Source: Aquilaria yunnanensis (taxonomy: Eukaryota > Streptophyta > Magnoliopsida > Malvales > Thymelaeaceae). From it: a stretch of DNA of 64,000 nucleotides. Location of the stretch: contig CM077597.1 in the NCBI GenBank assembly GCA_039654915.1, positions 83,454,001-83,518,000 of the forward strand, written 5' to 3'. Under the pieces are notes generated by a model. The model ran no database searches, was not told the DNA's origin, and was given only the letters and a program-made list of their open reading frames with translations. Positions 22,656 through 35,778 of this stretch are shown here, in pieces (the stretch's first letter is position 1; each line of letters starts with the position of its first letter). A program made the position numbers and the translations under genes.

Positions 22656-23642
22656 TTTTATTAAACAAGCCAAGCAACTAATGTATGCTCCATAAGGGTT
22701 CCTAAGTGTTAATTGGCACCTAAAGGGCAAATAGGGCAAAATGGTAATCTTAGCCCAAGTTAGTGGTATGACCATAATTTTTGTGAAACTAGGTTTATGC
22801 AAGTGTTTTAAGCTAAATAAGCTAAGGCAATAAGTGTTTCTAGCCATTTGAACCAAAAGTGAAAGTAAAATGTGAAAAATGCACTAAGTGAGGAATTGAG
22901 TTATTATGTCTTATAATGGCTTAAGTGGCTTAAGGGCAATATGTATAGGTAAGAAAAACCTCTCTATGGGACCAAATAGTGATGGTATAGGATATGTTTA
23001 AATGGCCTAAGTAAGTCAAAGTTAAGTTTGAGGGCCAAAGTGACAAGTGAAAGAGAATTAGGCTAAGTTAGAGTGGTTGGCTTTATAATTGGAGGATATG
23101 GAACTATTCATCATCTCCCCTATCCACCATATTTGTAGCTCTCCTTTCTCCATAGCTCTTCCTCATTAAACCTCCCAATCTACCCAAAATTCCATGAAAA
23201 TTGAAGGTCCCAAAGCCATCCCAACAAGTTTTGCTGTATTTGGTGCATTTAAAGTTGTTCTTGCAAGTTTTTGTTTCAAACCCTAATGTAAGCATCTTTG
23301 ATCCTTATGGGTTAGTTATAATCCTATTAAATGGTTAGAAATGATCTTAATTTGGCATTCTTGGTGCCTAATTTAGTTGAATTCAAGCTTGGAACTTAAA
23401 GGAAATCCATTGGAGCTTAAAGTGTATGGTTGCTTCATTTAGGAAAATCTTCATTTGAGGTAAGGGATTTAAGTTATGGCATGATTAAATGATGCATAAG
23501 TAGTGTTAGAACACTTGGTAGTAAGTTGGAATAAGCTAAAAATGATTAGAATTTGTTTGGGTAAGAGTTGGAATGAGTTTGGCCTAGAAAAGGGCAAATA
23601 AAAGTAACTCCAGGGATTCATGTGGCCGCACTGATTATTTTG

Positions 23643-23654
23643 ATGCGATCGCAT
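23643..23654 (+). other. Perfect 12-bp palindrome in the Tek-4 LTR
   Basis: atgcgatcgcat, followed within 150 bp by a 7-bp-stem inverted repeat caatgct..agcattg (23778-23793). It lies at the same LTR position as the GC-rich palindromes of Tek-1. Confidence 0.75.
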
Positions 23655-24653
23655 TGAGCTCAAAAGGAAGAAAAGGCTGCTTAAAATGTGTAATGCTATC
23701 ATATCAAGTTTTTTGGTGCTACCACATCATTTCCAATAGCTTCCATAAAATCACAATGCTGTCACACCACAATATGCAATGCTACAGCATTGTGCCAACC
23801 TTATTTCTAAGTGTCCCAAATCAATTCCTAAGGCTTGGGTGGCATCCTAACAAGGCTTAAAAGTATTCCTAAGATTTAATTATGTATCAATAAGTGGGTA
23901 ATAAGTGGGTGGTTAAGAGGGCTAAGGAAAAGTGGATAAGTGAAGTACCATAAGTCACAAATAGGGTACTAAAGAAAGACTTAGTATTGTATGAGTCCTC
24001 TAATAGCCAAGGGGTGAGGTGGTGAACCTCTAGCATTGGAAAGGGACCTAAGAAGGATCCAGGATCCTTAATGACCCAAGGGTAGAGGCCAAGTGCCTCT
24101 GGGCATTAAGCGGTGCCCAAGAGGACCAAATTGAGTCAACAGACTTGGTAAATGAATCCACTAAGTTGCCCGAGTCAAGTTCAAGGGAACTTGGTAAAGT
24201 TTGGCCATTAAGTTTAATTACCCAGCATAACAAGCAAGGAGAAGTTATGGGTAAAAGGTAAGTAAATGAAAATTTACTCTAGGTAACCAGTAAAAGGTAG
24301 GCCAGGTCAGGTAAATGATGACTTACATAAGATGCCCGTAAAAATGACTTCATGGGTTTAATCAAAGTGCTAGCATTGGATATGAAGGCAAGTATCCAAG
24401 TACCCCAGCCATATAAGCTTATAGTAGTTAAAAATACCTTCAAGTGTAAGAAAGTCCTAAGTGCATAAACAGACGCATTCACTCATCCATCCATACATTA
24501 CATTGCGTTATTGTTATTGCTTATTAATTGCTTGTGTTTATTGTTTGTTATGTCATTTGATTGCTTGTTTTATTCTATTTATTGTTTATATAAGCATATG
24601 TTTGTTGTGCTTGGTTTGCTTGCATTTGTTTTGTAGGTACCAAATCTGTTACT

Positions 24654-24671
24654 GAGTACTTTAAAGTACTC
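24654..24671 (+). other. LTR hairpin: perfect 18-bp palindrome
   Basis: gagtactttaaagtactc, at the same relative LTR position as 3086-3103. Confidence 0.85.
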
Positions 24672-25296
24672 ACCCCTTAAGTGTTGTGCAGGTACTAAGT
24701 GGGCTAGTTAGACTTAATAGTTGATAAGGGACAGCTGTTAAGGCTAAGTTTTATTAGTTTGATGGTACTCTCTAAGTGGGGAAAATCTTATGTTTTTAAG
24801 CCACTTGTAGTATAAAGCTATTACTGACTAAAATATTTTCCTTACAGTTTGAGGCTAAGTCAGTATAAGGAAAGTGTAGCTCATCACTTGAAACTTGCTT
24901 GCTTGGGCAAAGAGCTAAGGATGGATCTTAATAGATATATGTTGCTTTTTCTATATGTATGGTATTTTCATGCAAAGAGATTGCCTCTACTAGTACCTAT
25001 TGGTGTATATAACACTAGGGTTACATTTGGATGCATATAAGTTTGAGATGTATGCACATAGCAACTAAAGTTTTACACCTTGGCTAATTTTGAATTGGGT
25101 TTTCACTAATTGTTGACAATATTTTCAATGTTGTTTTTATTTAATTGTTATTGCATAACCAATATGATGCATGCATGTTTTCTATGCAAGGTAGGCTAAG
25201 TAACTAGCTGCACGTAATGATTTAAAATACTTTGCAAGTAATGACTAGCCAGTTGTAACCTAAGTGGGATCATAGTTCCCAAAGAGCCTACTCGTG

Positions 25297-26843
25297 TGAT
25301 AAGCTTATTTATTATATTTATTTCTCTCATATTTAGTATGTTTTAATATATTTTGAACCTTAAAGATATATTTTGAGTATGTTTTGTAGCTTACAGCATA
25401 TCTGGACTCAATTGATTAAGAATGGATTTAATTTGCCATTTCACAAGTTTTAATTTGGTTGTGTTCTTTCAGGATTTTGACAGATTTGTGATGTTCCGGT
25501 AGAAAAATCATATCTTGAGCTACAGATATCGGAATCAAGTGATTATTGATTCATTCAAAATCTAACCTCTGGAGCTAGAAATCACATTCATACCATGGAA
25601 CCCAGTTTTCACGTTAAGAGGGTCAAATTCAGATTCAAAGGTGCGATTTGTGAGTCACCGTTGGTTCAGAAGCAGTTGTGGTTTTTTGGGTATATCTTTG
25701 GCTGTGGATGTCCGTTTTATGTGATTCAGGTGTTGTTTCAAAGATAAGAAAGAGCTCTACAACTTTCACGCTTTGAGGTTTGAGAAAAAGTGACTGAATC
25801 AAGGTGGAATCTCAGCTTGAAGTTGGTGCTACTGTTTTGGAGCATTGTTTGTGGTACTTGTCTAAAAATATAGAAAATTTAGGAGATTTTGTGCATTTAG
25901 CACACTAGGTTAATTTTTTTTTAGGTATTTAAGGTGGCTGCCGCCAGAACTCTCTTCCCCTTTTCACCCCTCTCTTCACCAACTCTCTTTGTCTCTTGTT
26001 GGTTTTCTTTTCTTTTTAGTGATTTATTTTATTCTTGGTTGAAGGAGACTGAAACCCCGAATTCTTTAGTACTGTGAGATCAAAGTTGTTTTTATTCATC
26101 AATTAATAGTTTGAGTATCGGACGTTTTTCTATAATTAATTTCATAATTGTTTCGTTTATATGCTAGGAGGCCTACGAGTTGTTATTCGAATTCAATCTA
26201 TTGCTCGGTTAGAAATCAAATCCGTAATTGTTTGCTTTCTCTAATCTGTGAAGCAACTGAGGTTTAGTAGTTTCCTGCTTCAGAAATCATTAGGTCTTAA
26301 GGAGAACATTCAAACAAATTAAATGCAGCTGCTTTTGGTTTATGTTATTTAGTTTTATCGATCTTTTTAATTTTTAATGCAATTGTCAAATTAAATCAAA
26401 GCGCTTCTCTTACGCTGTCTAGCAGTTAGGGTTAATTAGATCGCTTGTTTTCTAATTAACTACGACTAAGAAGAGGTAGGAAGATAGCTCCAATGATAAA
26501 TATTCAAAGTCTTGATTGATCTATCTATGCATCGATGATCAGTTGTAGGAATTCGGTGGTGGATGTTAACTGATGCCAAGATTTGAATTTTTAATTGTTT
26601 TGCTGGTTTCTTACTTGGAAAGTTTCTTAATTTTTGTTCTCTGATCATTTTTTTATTTTATTTCATATTTTTCATTGAAAACAATCCCCTGCGAAATCTT
26701 TTATTTCAGTTTTCTGTCAAGAAGCTTTTAGATAAAGAATTTCTCTTGGGATTCAACTTTGTTTCCACTGCTTTACTACAAATTTATTTATTCTGAGTTT
26801 TTAGTCATACTAGAATTATTTTTTGCGGTTTCAACGATCGACA
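25297..26843 (+). repeat. Athila-like LTR, copy 1 (1547 bp)
   Basis: Starts TGATAAGCTT, ends CGACA, and is followed after a short A/T spacer by a primer site. The same sequence returns at 28104, 58521 and 61298. A TATA-like tatttaagg near 25926 precedes the conserved block ggtggctgccgccagaactc. No ORF of known type. The copy also serves as the uninterrupted site at 25588-25607 that verifies the Tat-B insertion. Confidence 0.9.
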
Positions 26844-28103
26844 AAAAATTTGGTGCCATTGTCGGAGAGATTTCTTATTCTGTTAAATTTTCTTATTACC
26901 TTTTTTTTGTTTGGTTTTATTTTTCAAGTTTTTATTTATTCTCACAATTGGTTTTTTGGTCAGCAGTACTTTTTTAGGCTGAAAGAGAAGCGAAACATAG
27001 GGGCAGCAAGCTAAAGTCTAGTTTCGGGCTGCAAATCACCATGAAAACAATCATCAGGGCAGTACCTTTTCTTTTCCTCATATGTGCTTTTTATTGTGAA
27101 CATTGAGGACAATGTTCGATTTAAGTGTAGGGGAGTGGGTAGCTTGGGCCCTAATTTTCTTGGGTTTTAACATTTTTGAACTAAAATTTTTTGATTCTTT
27201 TGAGCATTAATTTGAATTGTTAGATGATTTTACCTTCTTGGTTCTTGAATGCTTACATTAAGTGTTGAGTTAGTAATTTATTAGTCTTTATGAAACTCTC
27301 ACATTTTTATTTTTAAATTGTTTTTACAATTTTTGATCAAGCTAGTTGATGGTTATCTTGAGAAGCTGATTTTTTCATCAAATTTGTGTACTTAGTACAT
27401 TGATTTAAACCTTGTGAGATTATGAGCTTATTAAGTTGAAAATGTGGTTTGTTTGGTTGATGGATGATTTGAATCACTTGAGAAAAAAATATAAATTGTT
27501 GTTTGGATTGGTACATTCTAATAGAAACAAAAAAGTTTGCTACTCTGCTGTTCTGGTTATTAAAGTAGGTTGGGATCTTCTCCTAAAGCAAGAGTTGATC
27601 ACTGCTCAAAAAAGCACTAGGAACATGAGTATGGTCAAAGCCCACTTTGGAGTTGTGTTGAGTTAGTAGCTTGGGTATGGCAGAGCCCCTGTTATACACT
27701 CGTTAAACGGCGAAACATAAGAAAAAGACAAAATGAAAAAAAAATCAAGTAAAAGAAAAAAAAAAGTAAATTCTCAACTGATTTATTATTCTCAACAGGT
27801 TTGTGATAAGAACGGATGTGCTTTTTGAGTTCTTATCTACCAGGTTTGTTCTCTTTACTTTGTACAAAAGTTTGATGTTTTTCTCAGATTTTCAATGGTG
27901 ATTGTTGCTAGCTTGAGAAGAAATTGTTTCGAAGGACTTATTTAGTTTTGAGTTGTTATTGCCAAGTAGATTGCATGCTTAATTCCTCTTGTTAAGTTTT
28001 CCAAGACCCTTGGATGTGAATTATCTTACTTAGTTTATCTCAAAATTATGTTTCTATTTTAAGTTTTGCCTGGCGATGAGCAAAAGCTAAGTGTGGGGGA
28101 ATT
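26844..28103 (+). mobile_element. Internal domain, Athila-like non-coding element, copy 1
   Basis: 1.26 kb between two LTRs with no gag or pol. It has a primer site at its start, a central purine tract in the context gacaatgttcgatttaagtg (27108-27140), a context common downstream of pol in Athila-type elements, and a terminal polypurine tract aagtgtgggggaa (28089-28101) before the next LTR. It depends on another element's proteins (LARD-like). The short ORFs here lack homology to known domains. Confidence 0.85.
26851..26868 (+). other. Primer-binding site, tRNA-Asp type
   Basis: tggtgccattgtcggaga lies just after the LTR. Copies at 60077-60094 and 62857-62874 read tggcgccgttgtcg..., close to the complement of the plant tRNA-Asp 3' end used by Athila and Tat elements. 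Confidence 0.8.
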
Positions 28104-28397
28104 TGATAAGCTTATATTTATTATATTTATTTCTCTCATATTTAGTATGTTTTAATATATTTTAAACCTTAAAGATCTATTTTGAGTATGTTTTGTGGCT
28201 TACAGCATATCTAGACTCAATTGATTAAGAGTTGATTTAATTTGCCACTTTACAACTTTTAATTTGGTTGTGTTCTTTTAGGATTTTGACAGATTTGTGA
28301 TATTCTAGTAGAAAACTCATATCCTGAGCTACAGAAATCGGAATTAAGTCATTCCTAATTCATTGGAAAGCTTACTTCTGGAGCTACCAATCACATT
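28104..28397 (+). repeat. Athila-like LTR copy 2, left part
   Basis: Starts TGATAAGC; cut at 28397 by Tat-B, which duplicated ACATT (28393-28397 and 46882-46886). It continues at 46882-47343. Confidence 0.93.
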
Positions 28398-29368
28398 TGA
28401 TGCCCCAAGGCATCTTCGTTTGCTGTCATGTTGACAGGTGGAGAGACTTCCTGAGGAGGCGAGCGCCTGGAGCTCTGGTTTCCCAGCTGAGTGTGCCTGA
28501 AAAGCTCAAAGAAGAGGTTAGGAGGTCCCCGGTTTGCTTTTCCGGGGAGGACCCTCCGACGCCCAAGTCAGTTTTCTGAGTGAAAGTGGAGGAAGAAAAC
28601 TAAGGGATCAAGTGTCTTGCCTGTTTTGTGTTTTCTCAGAGGGAGGAAAATGCCCATCCTTTGCCCAGTCCCATTTCCTGATATTTATAGGAGTAGCTGG
28701 TCCGTTCAGATCGTGACACGTGTTCGGTCGGATTTGATCTGTATTTTTGGACCTAGGGGACAGGCAGCCGTTTGCAGCCTCCTTTAGCCCTGGACCCGGA
28801 CAGGTTGCGTCAGGACTGGGGCGGCTGCGGCGTGTCAGTTCGCCGTTCAGATGTGACGTGTAGGGCCTGTGGGCGACATGTCAGAGGCTCCTTAAATGCT
28901 CATACCGTACTCCCGAGGTCCCCTGGGAGAGGTCGCCTTTCGGTGCGTGCACCCTCTTCGGATTCTATCCGTCCTTCGGTGCGAGCACCTCCTTCGGGAT
29001 CGATCCCATAGTTCTGGGAGTTCCCTTGATGAACACCTTCTTCGGGACTCATACCCATAGTTAGGAGATTCCCTTGTTCAGGTGTTTCTTGTTCGAGGAA
29101 GGTCCTCTTCGGGGTTTCTTCCTTCGGGGAGACTCTGCCTTGCTTCAGAGAGATGGCTCTCTTACCCGAAGGCGGTCAGTTTGGCCCCTCGATGGAGACG
29201 GTGTTGTCCTCGGAATTCCTGACGAGCTAACCGAAGTCTCGAGCTCATAATGTTTGACTTCGCACCTTCCGAGGTCAGTAAAAGATCCTCTCTTGGGTGA
29301 CGTCAGACTCCTCGGCCAATATTCTGGCAGGGAGTTACTACCGAGGAGGCAATAGCCTTTGGCTATCA
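28398..29368 (-). repeat. 3' LTR of Tat-B (971 bp)
   Basis: Nearly identical to 45910-46881, with TGATAGCC at its sense start (29368) and the complement of tgatgcc at its sense end. It is preceded in sense by the polypurine tract 29369-29381. Confidence 0.95.
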
Positions 29369-29381
29369 CAGGCCCCCCTCC
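29369..29381 (-). other. Polypurine tract of Tat-B
   Basis: The minus strand reads ggaggggggcctg immediately before TGATAGCC. The same tract is repeated in each array unit (31203, 33037, 34870 and 36703 onward). Confidence 0.85.
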
Positions 29382-30172
29382 GAAAGGCCGAAGTGAGAAA
29401 CTTCGGTTCATCGGTTTTTGGGTCCTGTGGTTGTGATATCCGTGCCGAAGATGCCTTTTTCTGCATATACCGATGGGCAGCATTTTTGCGTCCTTGAGGC
29501 ACGAGAAGATAGGCTGTCCCTGTGCCGAAGATACACCTTCTGGCCGAATTCACAGGCTGTCTCTTGGTGTCCTTGTGGCGAAGGGAAATAGGATAACCTT
29601 GTACCGAAGATAGACCTTTTGCCCGAAGTCACAGGCTGTCTTTTGGTGTCTTCGAGGTAACCTACTTTTTTGCCTTTATAGGTCTGCTCATGTGTCGCGT
29701 CCTGTATCCAGCGGAGTCAGTCTAGGGCGGCGCCTCTAGACCAAACGGTGTCAGAGGGCGTGCTCGACGTGGTGGACGACACGTGGCACGTTTGCTGCGC
29801 GATGACCGACACATGGCACACTTTTATTGGGTAAGAATGCACTAAGTACGGCTGGCGCGAATTTTAAGGCGCTCATAGCAGTTATGGCGACGCTTCGCCT
29901 TCCGAGGGGTACTAATGACGACGGTTCTCCTGGCCTTCTCGGCCTATATATATCAGTCCTGTCACAACCCTCTTTCTTCTTCTGCTTTTGCTTTCTTTTG
30001 CCTTCTAATTCTCTCCCGATTTTCCGCGGCGGTTCTCCTTTTTCAGGCATTTTTCCGACCAGTTTTCACGACGGCTTCCAGGAATCCAGATTCCGGCAAG
30101 ACCTTTGGTGGGTTCTAGTCCTTTTGCTTTTTTCAAAGCTTCTTCTTTGTTTTTCCCGAACTCGTTTTCATC

Positions 30173-30277
30173 ATGCCTGTTCCCGAGAGTTGGCAACCTC
30201 TTCTTTCTCACCCCTGCTGCACTACTCCGGCAAAACTAGAGAAGTGGAAGAAAAAGTTTTTCTTACCCTCTTATTAG
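30173..30277 (+). pseudogene. Truncated antisense-ORF start, array unit 1
   Basis: 34 codons (MPVPESWQ...FFLPSY) identical in kind to the start of the antisense gene at 37507. The stop TAG is made by the unit junction: T from the ORF, AG from the LTR fragment. TATA box at 29945. Likely non-functional. Confidence 0.85.
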
Positions 30278-32006
30278 AGACTTCCTGAGGAGGCGAGCGC
30301 CTGGAGCTCTGGTTTCCCAGCTGAGTGTGCCTGAAAAGCTCAAAGAAGAGGTTAGGAGGTCCCCGATTTGCTTTTCCGGGGAGGACCCTCCGACGCCCAA
30401 GTCAGTTTTCTGAGTGAAAGTGGAGGAAGAACACTAAGGGATCAAGTGTCTTGCCTGTTTTGTGTTTTCTCAGAGGGAGGAAAATGCCCATCCTTTGCCC
30501 AATCCCATTTCCTGATATTTATAGGAGTAGCTGGTCCGTTCAGATCGTGACACGTGTTCGGTCGGATTTGATCTGTATTTTTGGACCTAGGGGACAGGCA
30601 GCCGTTTGCAGCCTCCTTTAGCCCTGGACCCGGACAGGTTGCATCAGGACTGGGGCGGCTGCGGCGTGTCAGTTCACCGTTCAGATGTGACGTGTAGGGC
30701 CTGTGGGCGACATGTCAGAGGCTCCTTAAATGCTCATACCGTACTCCCGAGGTCCCCTGGGCGAGGTCGCCCTTCGGTGCGTGCACCCTCTTCGGATTCT
30801 ATCCGTCCTTCGGTGCGAGCACCTCCTTCGGGATCGATCCCATAGTTCTGGGAGTTCCCTTGATGAACACCTTCTTCGGGACTCATACCCATGGTTAGGG
30901 GATTCCCTTGTTCAGGTGTTTCTTGTTCGGGGAAGGTCCTCTTCGGGGTTTCTTCCTTCGGGGAGACTCTGCCTTGCTTCAGAGAGATGGCTCTCTTACC
31001 CGAAGGCTGTCAGTTTGGCCCCTCGATGGAGACGGTGTTGTCCTCGGAATTCCTGACGAGCTAACCGAAGTCTCGAGCTCATAATGTTTGACTTCGCACC
31101 TTCCGAGGTCAGTAAAAGATCCTCTCTTGGGTGACGTCAGACTCCTCGGCCAATATTCTGGCAGGGAGTTACTACCGAGGAGGCAATAGCCTTTGGCTAT
31201 CACAGGCCCCCCTCCGAAAAGCCGAAGTGAGAAACTTCGGTTCATCGGTTTTCGGGTCCTGTGGTTGTGATATCCGTGCCGAAGACGCCTTTTTCTGCAT
31301 ATACCGATGGGCAGCATTTTTGCGTCCTTGAGGCACGAGAAGATAGGCTGTCCCTGTGCCGAAGATACACCTCCTGGCCGAATTCACAGGCTGTCTCTTG
31401 GTGTCCTTGTGGCGAAGGGAAATAGGATAACCTTGTACCGAAGATAGACCTTTTGCCCGAAGTCACAGGCTGTCTTTTGGTGTCTTCGAGGTAACCTACT
31501 TTTTTGCCTTTATAGGTCTGCTCATGTGTCGCGTCCTGTATCCAGTGGAGTCAGTCTAGGGCGGCGCCGCTAGACCAAACAGTGTCAGAGGGCGTGCTCG
31601 ACATGATGGACGACACGTGGCACATTTGCTGCGCGATGATCGACACATGGCACACTTTTATTGGGTAAGAATGCACTAAGTACGGCCGGCGCGAATTTTC
31701 AGGCGCTCATAGCAGTTATGGCGACGCTTCGCCTTCCGAGGGGTACTAATGACGACGGTTCTCCTGGCCTTCTCGGCCTATATATATCAGTCCTGTCATA
31801 ACCCTCTTTCTTCTTCTGCTTTTGCTTTCTTTTGCCTTCTAATTCTCTCCCGATTTTCCGCGGCGGTTCTCCTTTTTCAGGCATTTTTCCGACCAGTTTT
31901 CACGACGGCTTCCAGGAATCCAGATTCCGGCAAGACCTTTGGTGGGTTTTAGTCCTTTTGCTTTTTTCAAAGCTTCTTCTTTGTTTTTCCCGAACTCGTT
32001 TTCATC

Positions 32007-32111
32007 ATGCCTGTTCCCGAGAGTTGGCAACCTCTTCTTTCTCACCCCTGCTGCACTACTCCGGCAAAACTAGAGAAGTGGAAGAAAAAGTTTTTCTTAC
32101 CCTCTTATTAG
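32007..32111 (+). pseudogene. Truncated antisense-ORF start, array unit 2
   Basis: Same 34-codon fragment and junction stop as unit 1; TATA box at 31779. Confidence 0.85.
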
Positions 32112-33840
32112 AGACTTCCTGAGGAGGCGAGCGCCTGGAGCTCTGGTTTCCCAGCTGAGTGTGCCTGAAAAGCTCAAAGAAGAGGTTAGGAGGTCCCCGA
32201 TTTGCTTTTCCGGGGAGGACCCTCCGACGCCCAAGTCAGTTTTCTGAGTGAAAGTGGAGGAAGAACACTAAGGGATCAAGTGTCTTGCCTGTTTTGTGTT
32301 TTCTCAGAGGGAGGAAAATGCCCATCCTTTGCCCAGTCCCATTTCCTGATATTTATAGGAGTAGCTGGTCCGTTCAGATCGTGACACGTGTTCGGTCGGA
32401 TTTGATCTGTATTTTTGGACCTAGGGGACAGGCAGCCGTTTGCAGCCTCCTTTAGCCCTGGACCCGGACAGGTTGCGTCAGGACTGGGGCGGCTGCGGCG
32501 TGTCAGTTCGCCGTTCAGATGTGACGTGTAGGGCCTGTGGGCGACATGTCAGAGGCTCCTTAAATGCTCATACCGTACTCCCGAGGTCCCCTGGGCGAGG
32601 TCGCCCTTCGGTGCGTGCACCCTCTTCGGATTCTATCCGTCCTTCGGTGCGAGCACCTCCTTCGGGATCGATCCCATAGTTCTGGGAGTTCCCTTGATGA
32701 ACACCTTCTTCGGGACTCATACCCATAGTTAGGGGATTCCCTTGTTCAGGTGTTTCTTGTTCGGGGAAGGTCCTCTTCGGGGTTTCTTCCTTCGGGGAGA
32801 CTCTGCCTTGCTTCAGAGAGATGGCTCTCTTACCCGAAGGCTGTCAGTTTGGCCCCTCAATGGAGACGGTGTTGTCCTCGGAATTCCTGACGAGCTAACC
32901 GAAGTCTCGAGCTCATAATGTTTGACTTCGCACCTTTCGAGGTCAGTAAAAGTTCCTCTCTTGGGTGACGTCAGACTCCTCGGCCAATATTCTGGCAGGG
33001 AGTTACTACCGAGGAGGCAATAGCCTTTGGCTATCACAGGCCCCCCTCCGAAAAGCCAAAGTGAGAAACTTCGGTTCATCGGTTTTCGGGTCCTGTGGTT
33101 GTGATATCCGTGCTGAAGACGCCTTTTTCTGCATATACCGATGGGCAGCATTTCTGCGTCCTCGAGGCACGAGAAGATAGGCTGTCCCTGTGCCGAAGAT
33201 ACACCTCCTGGCCGAATTCACAGGCTGTCTCTTGGTGTCCTTGTGGCGAAGGGAAATAGGATAACCTTGTACCGAAGATAAACCTTTTGCCCGAAGTCAC
33301 AGGCTGTCTTTTGGTGTCTTCGAGGTAACCTACTTTTTTGCCTTTATAGGTCTGCTCATGTGTCGCGTCCTGTATCCAGCGGAGTCATTCTAGGGCGGCG
33401 CCTCTAGACCAAACGGTGTCAGAGGGCGTGCTCGACGTGATGGACGACACGTGGCACGTTTGCTGCGCGATGACCGACACATGGCACACTTTTATTGGGT
33501 AAGAATGCACTAAGTACGGCCGGCGCGAATTTTCAGGCGCTCATAGCAGTTATGGCGACGCTTCGCCTTCCGAGGGGTACTAATGACGACGGTTCTCCTG
33601 GCCTTCTCGGCCTATATATATCAGTCCTGTCATAACCCTCTTTCTTCTTCTGCTTTTGCTTTCTTTTGCCTTCTAATTCTCTCCCGATTTTCCGCGGCGG
33701 TTCTCCTTTTTCAGGCATTTTTCCGGCCAGTTTTCACGACGGCTTCCAGGAATCCAGATTCCGGCAAGACCTTTGGTGGGTTTTAGTCCTTTTGCTTTTT
33801 TCAAAGCTTCTTCTTTGTTTTTCCCGAACTCGTTTTCATC

Positions 33841-33945
33841 ATGCCTGTTCCCGAGAGTTGGCAACCTCTTCTTTCTCACCCCTGCTGCACTACTCCGGCA
33901 AAACTAGAGAAGTGGAAGAAAAAGTTTTTCTTACCCTCTTATTAG
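33841..33945 (+). pseudogene. Truncated antisense-ORF start, array unit 3
   Basis: Same 34-codon fragment and junction stop; TATA box at 33613. Confidence 0.85.
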
Positions 33946-35673
33946 AGACTTCTTGAGGAGGCGAGTGCCTGGAGCTCTGGTTTCCCAGCTGAGTGTGCCT
34001 GAAAAGCTCAAAGAAGAGGTTAGGAGGTCCCCGATTTGCTTTTCCGGGGAGGACCCTCCGACGCCCAAGTCAGTTTTCTGAGTGAAAGTGGAGGAAGAAC
34101 ACTAAGGGATCAAGTGTCTTGCCTGTTTTGTTTTTCTCAGAGGGAGGAAAATGCCCATCCTTTGCCCAGTCCCATTTCCTGATATTTATAGGAGTAGCTG
34201 GTCCGTTCAGATCGTGACACGTGTTCGGTCGGATTTGATCTGTATTTTTGGACCTAGGGGACAGGCAGCCGTTTGCAGCCTCCTTTAGCCCTGGACCCGG
34301 ACAGGTTGCCTCAGGACTGGGGCGGCTGCGGCGTGTCAGTTCGCCGTTCAGATGTGACGTGTAGGGCCTGTGAGCGACATGTCAGAGGCTCCTTAAATGC
34401 TCATACCGTACTCCCGAGGTCCCCTGGGCGAGGTCGCCCTTCGGTGCGTGCACCCTCTTCGGATTCTATCCGTCCTTCGGTGCGAGCACCTCCTTCGGGA
34501 TCGATCCCATAGTTCTGGGAGTTCCCTTGATGAACACCTTCTTCGGGACTCATACCCATGGTTAGGGGATTCCCTTGTTCAGGTGTTTCTTGTTCGGGGA
34601 AGGTCCTCTTCGGGGTTTCTTCCTTCGGGGAGACTCTGCCTTGCTTCAGAGAGATGGCTCTCTTACCCGAAGGCTGTCAGTTTGGCCCCTCGATGGAGAC
34701 GGTGTTGTCCTCGGAATTCCTGACGAGCTAACCGCAGTCTCGAGCTCATAATGTTTAACTTCGCACCTTCCGAGGTCAGTAAAAGATCCTCTCTTGGGTG
34801 ACGTCAGACTCCTCGGCCAATATTCTGGCAGGGAGTTACTACCGAGGAGGCAATAGCCTTTGGCTATCACAGGCCCCCCTCCGAAAAGCCGAAGTGAGAA
34901 ACTTCGGTTCATCGGTTTTCGGGTCCTGTGGTTGTGATATCCGTGCCGAAGATGCCTTTTTCTGCATATACCGATGGGCAGCATTTTTGCGTCCTCGAGG
35001 CACGAGAAGATAGGCTGTCCCTGTGCCGAAGATACACCTCCTGGCCGAATTCACAGGCTGTCTCTTGGTGTCCTTGTGGCGAAGGGAAATAGGATAACCT
35101 TGTACCGAAGATAGACCTTTTGCCTGAAGTCACAGGCTGTCTTTTGGTGTCTTCGAGGTAACCTACTTTTTTGCCTTTATAGGTCTGCTCATGTGTCGCG
35201 TCCTGTATCCAGCGGAGTCAGTCTAGGGCGGCGCCTCTAGACCAAACAGTGTCAGAGGGCGTGCTCGACATGATGGACGACACGTGGCACATTTGCTGCG
35301 CGATGATCGACACATGGCACACTTTTATTGGGTAAGAATGCACTAAGTACGGCCGGCGCGAATTTTCAGGCGCTCATAGCAGTTATGGCGACGCTTCGCC
35401 TTCCGAGGGGTACTAATGACGACGGTTCTCCTGGCCTTCTCGGCCTATATATATCAGTCCTGTCATAACCCTCTTTCTTCTTCTGCTTTTGCTTTCTTTT
35501 GCCTTCTAATTCTCTCCCGATTTTCCGCGGCGGTTCTCCTTTTTCAGGCATTTTTCCGGCCAGTTTTCACGACGGCTTCCAGGAATCCAGATTCCGGCAA
35601 GACCTTTGGTGGGTTTTAGTCCTTTTGCTTTTTTCAAAGCTTCTTATTTGTTTTTCCCGAACTCGTTTTCATC

Positions 35674-35778
35674 ATGCCTGTTCCCGAGAGTTGGCAACCT
35701 CTTCTTTCTCACCCCTGCTGCACTACTCCGGCAAAACTAGAGAAGTGGAAGAAAAAGTTTTTCTTACCCTCTTATTAG
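35674..35778 (+). pseudogene. Truncated antisense-ORF start, array unit 4
   Basis: Same 34-codon fragment and junction stop; TATA box at 35446. Confidence 0.85.

Larger units (their letters stand above)
22660..25296 (+). repeat. Tekay LTR Tek-4, 5'-truncated and interrupted near its 3' end
   Basis: Aligns in order with the Tek-1 LTR: gttcctaagtgttaattggcac (22690), a region of small palindromes (23640-23800), the accaaatctgttactgagtac block (24640), tgtgcaggtac (24685) and the aactagccagttgtaacctaagtggga segment (25245). It starts without the TGTGA end, directly after Tek-3 RT, and stops at 25296 before its 3' end, where the Athila-like array begins. A 5-bp target copy tcgtg (25292-25296) is possible, but the far side is outside the window. 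Confidence 0.8.
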
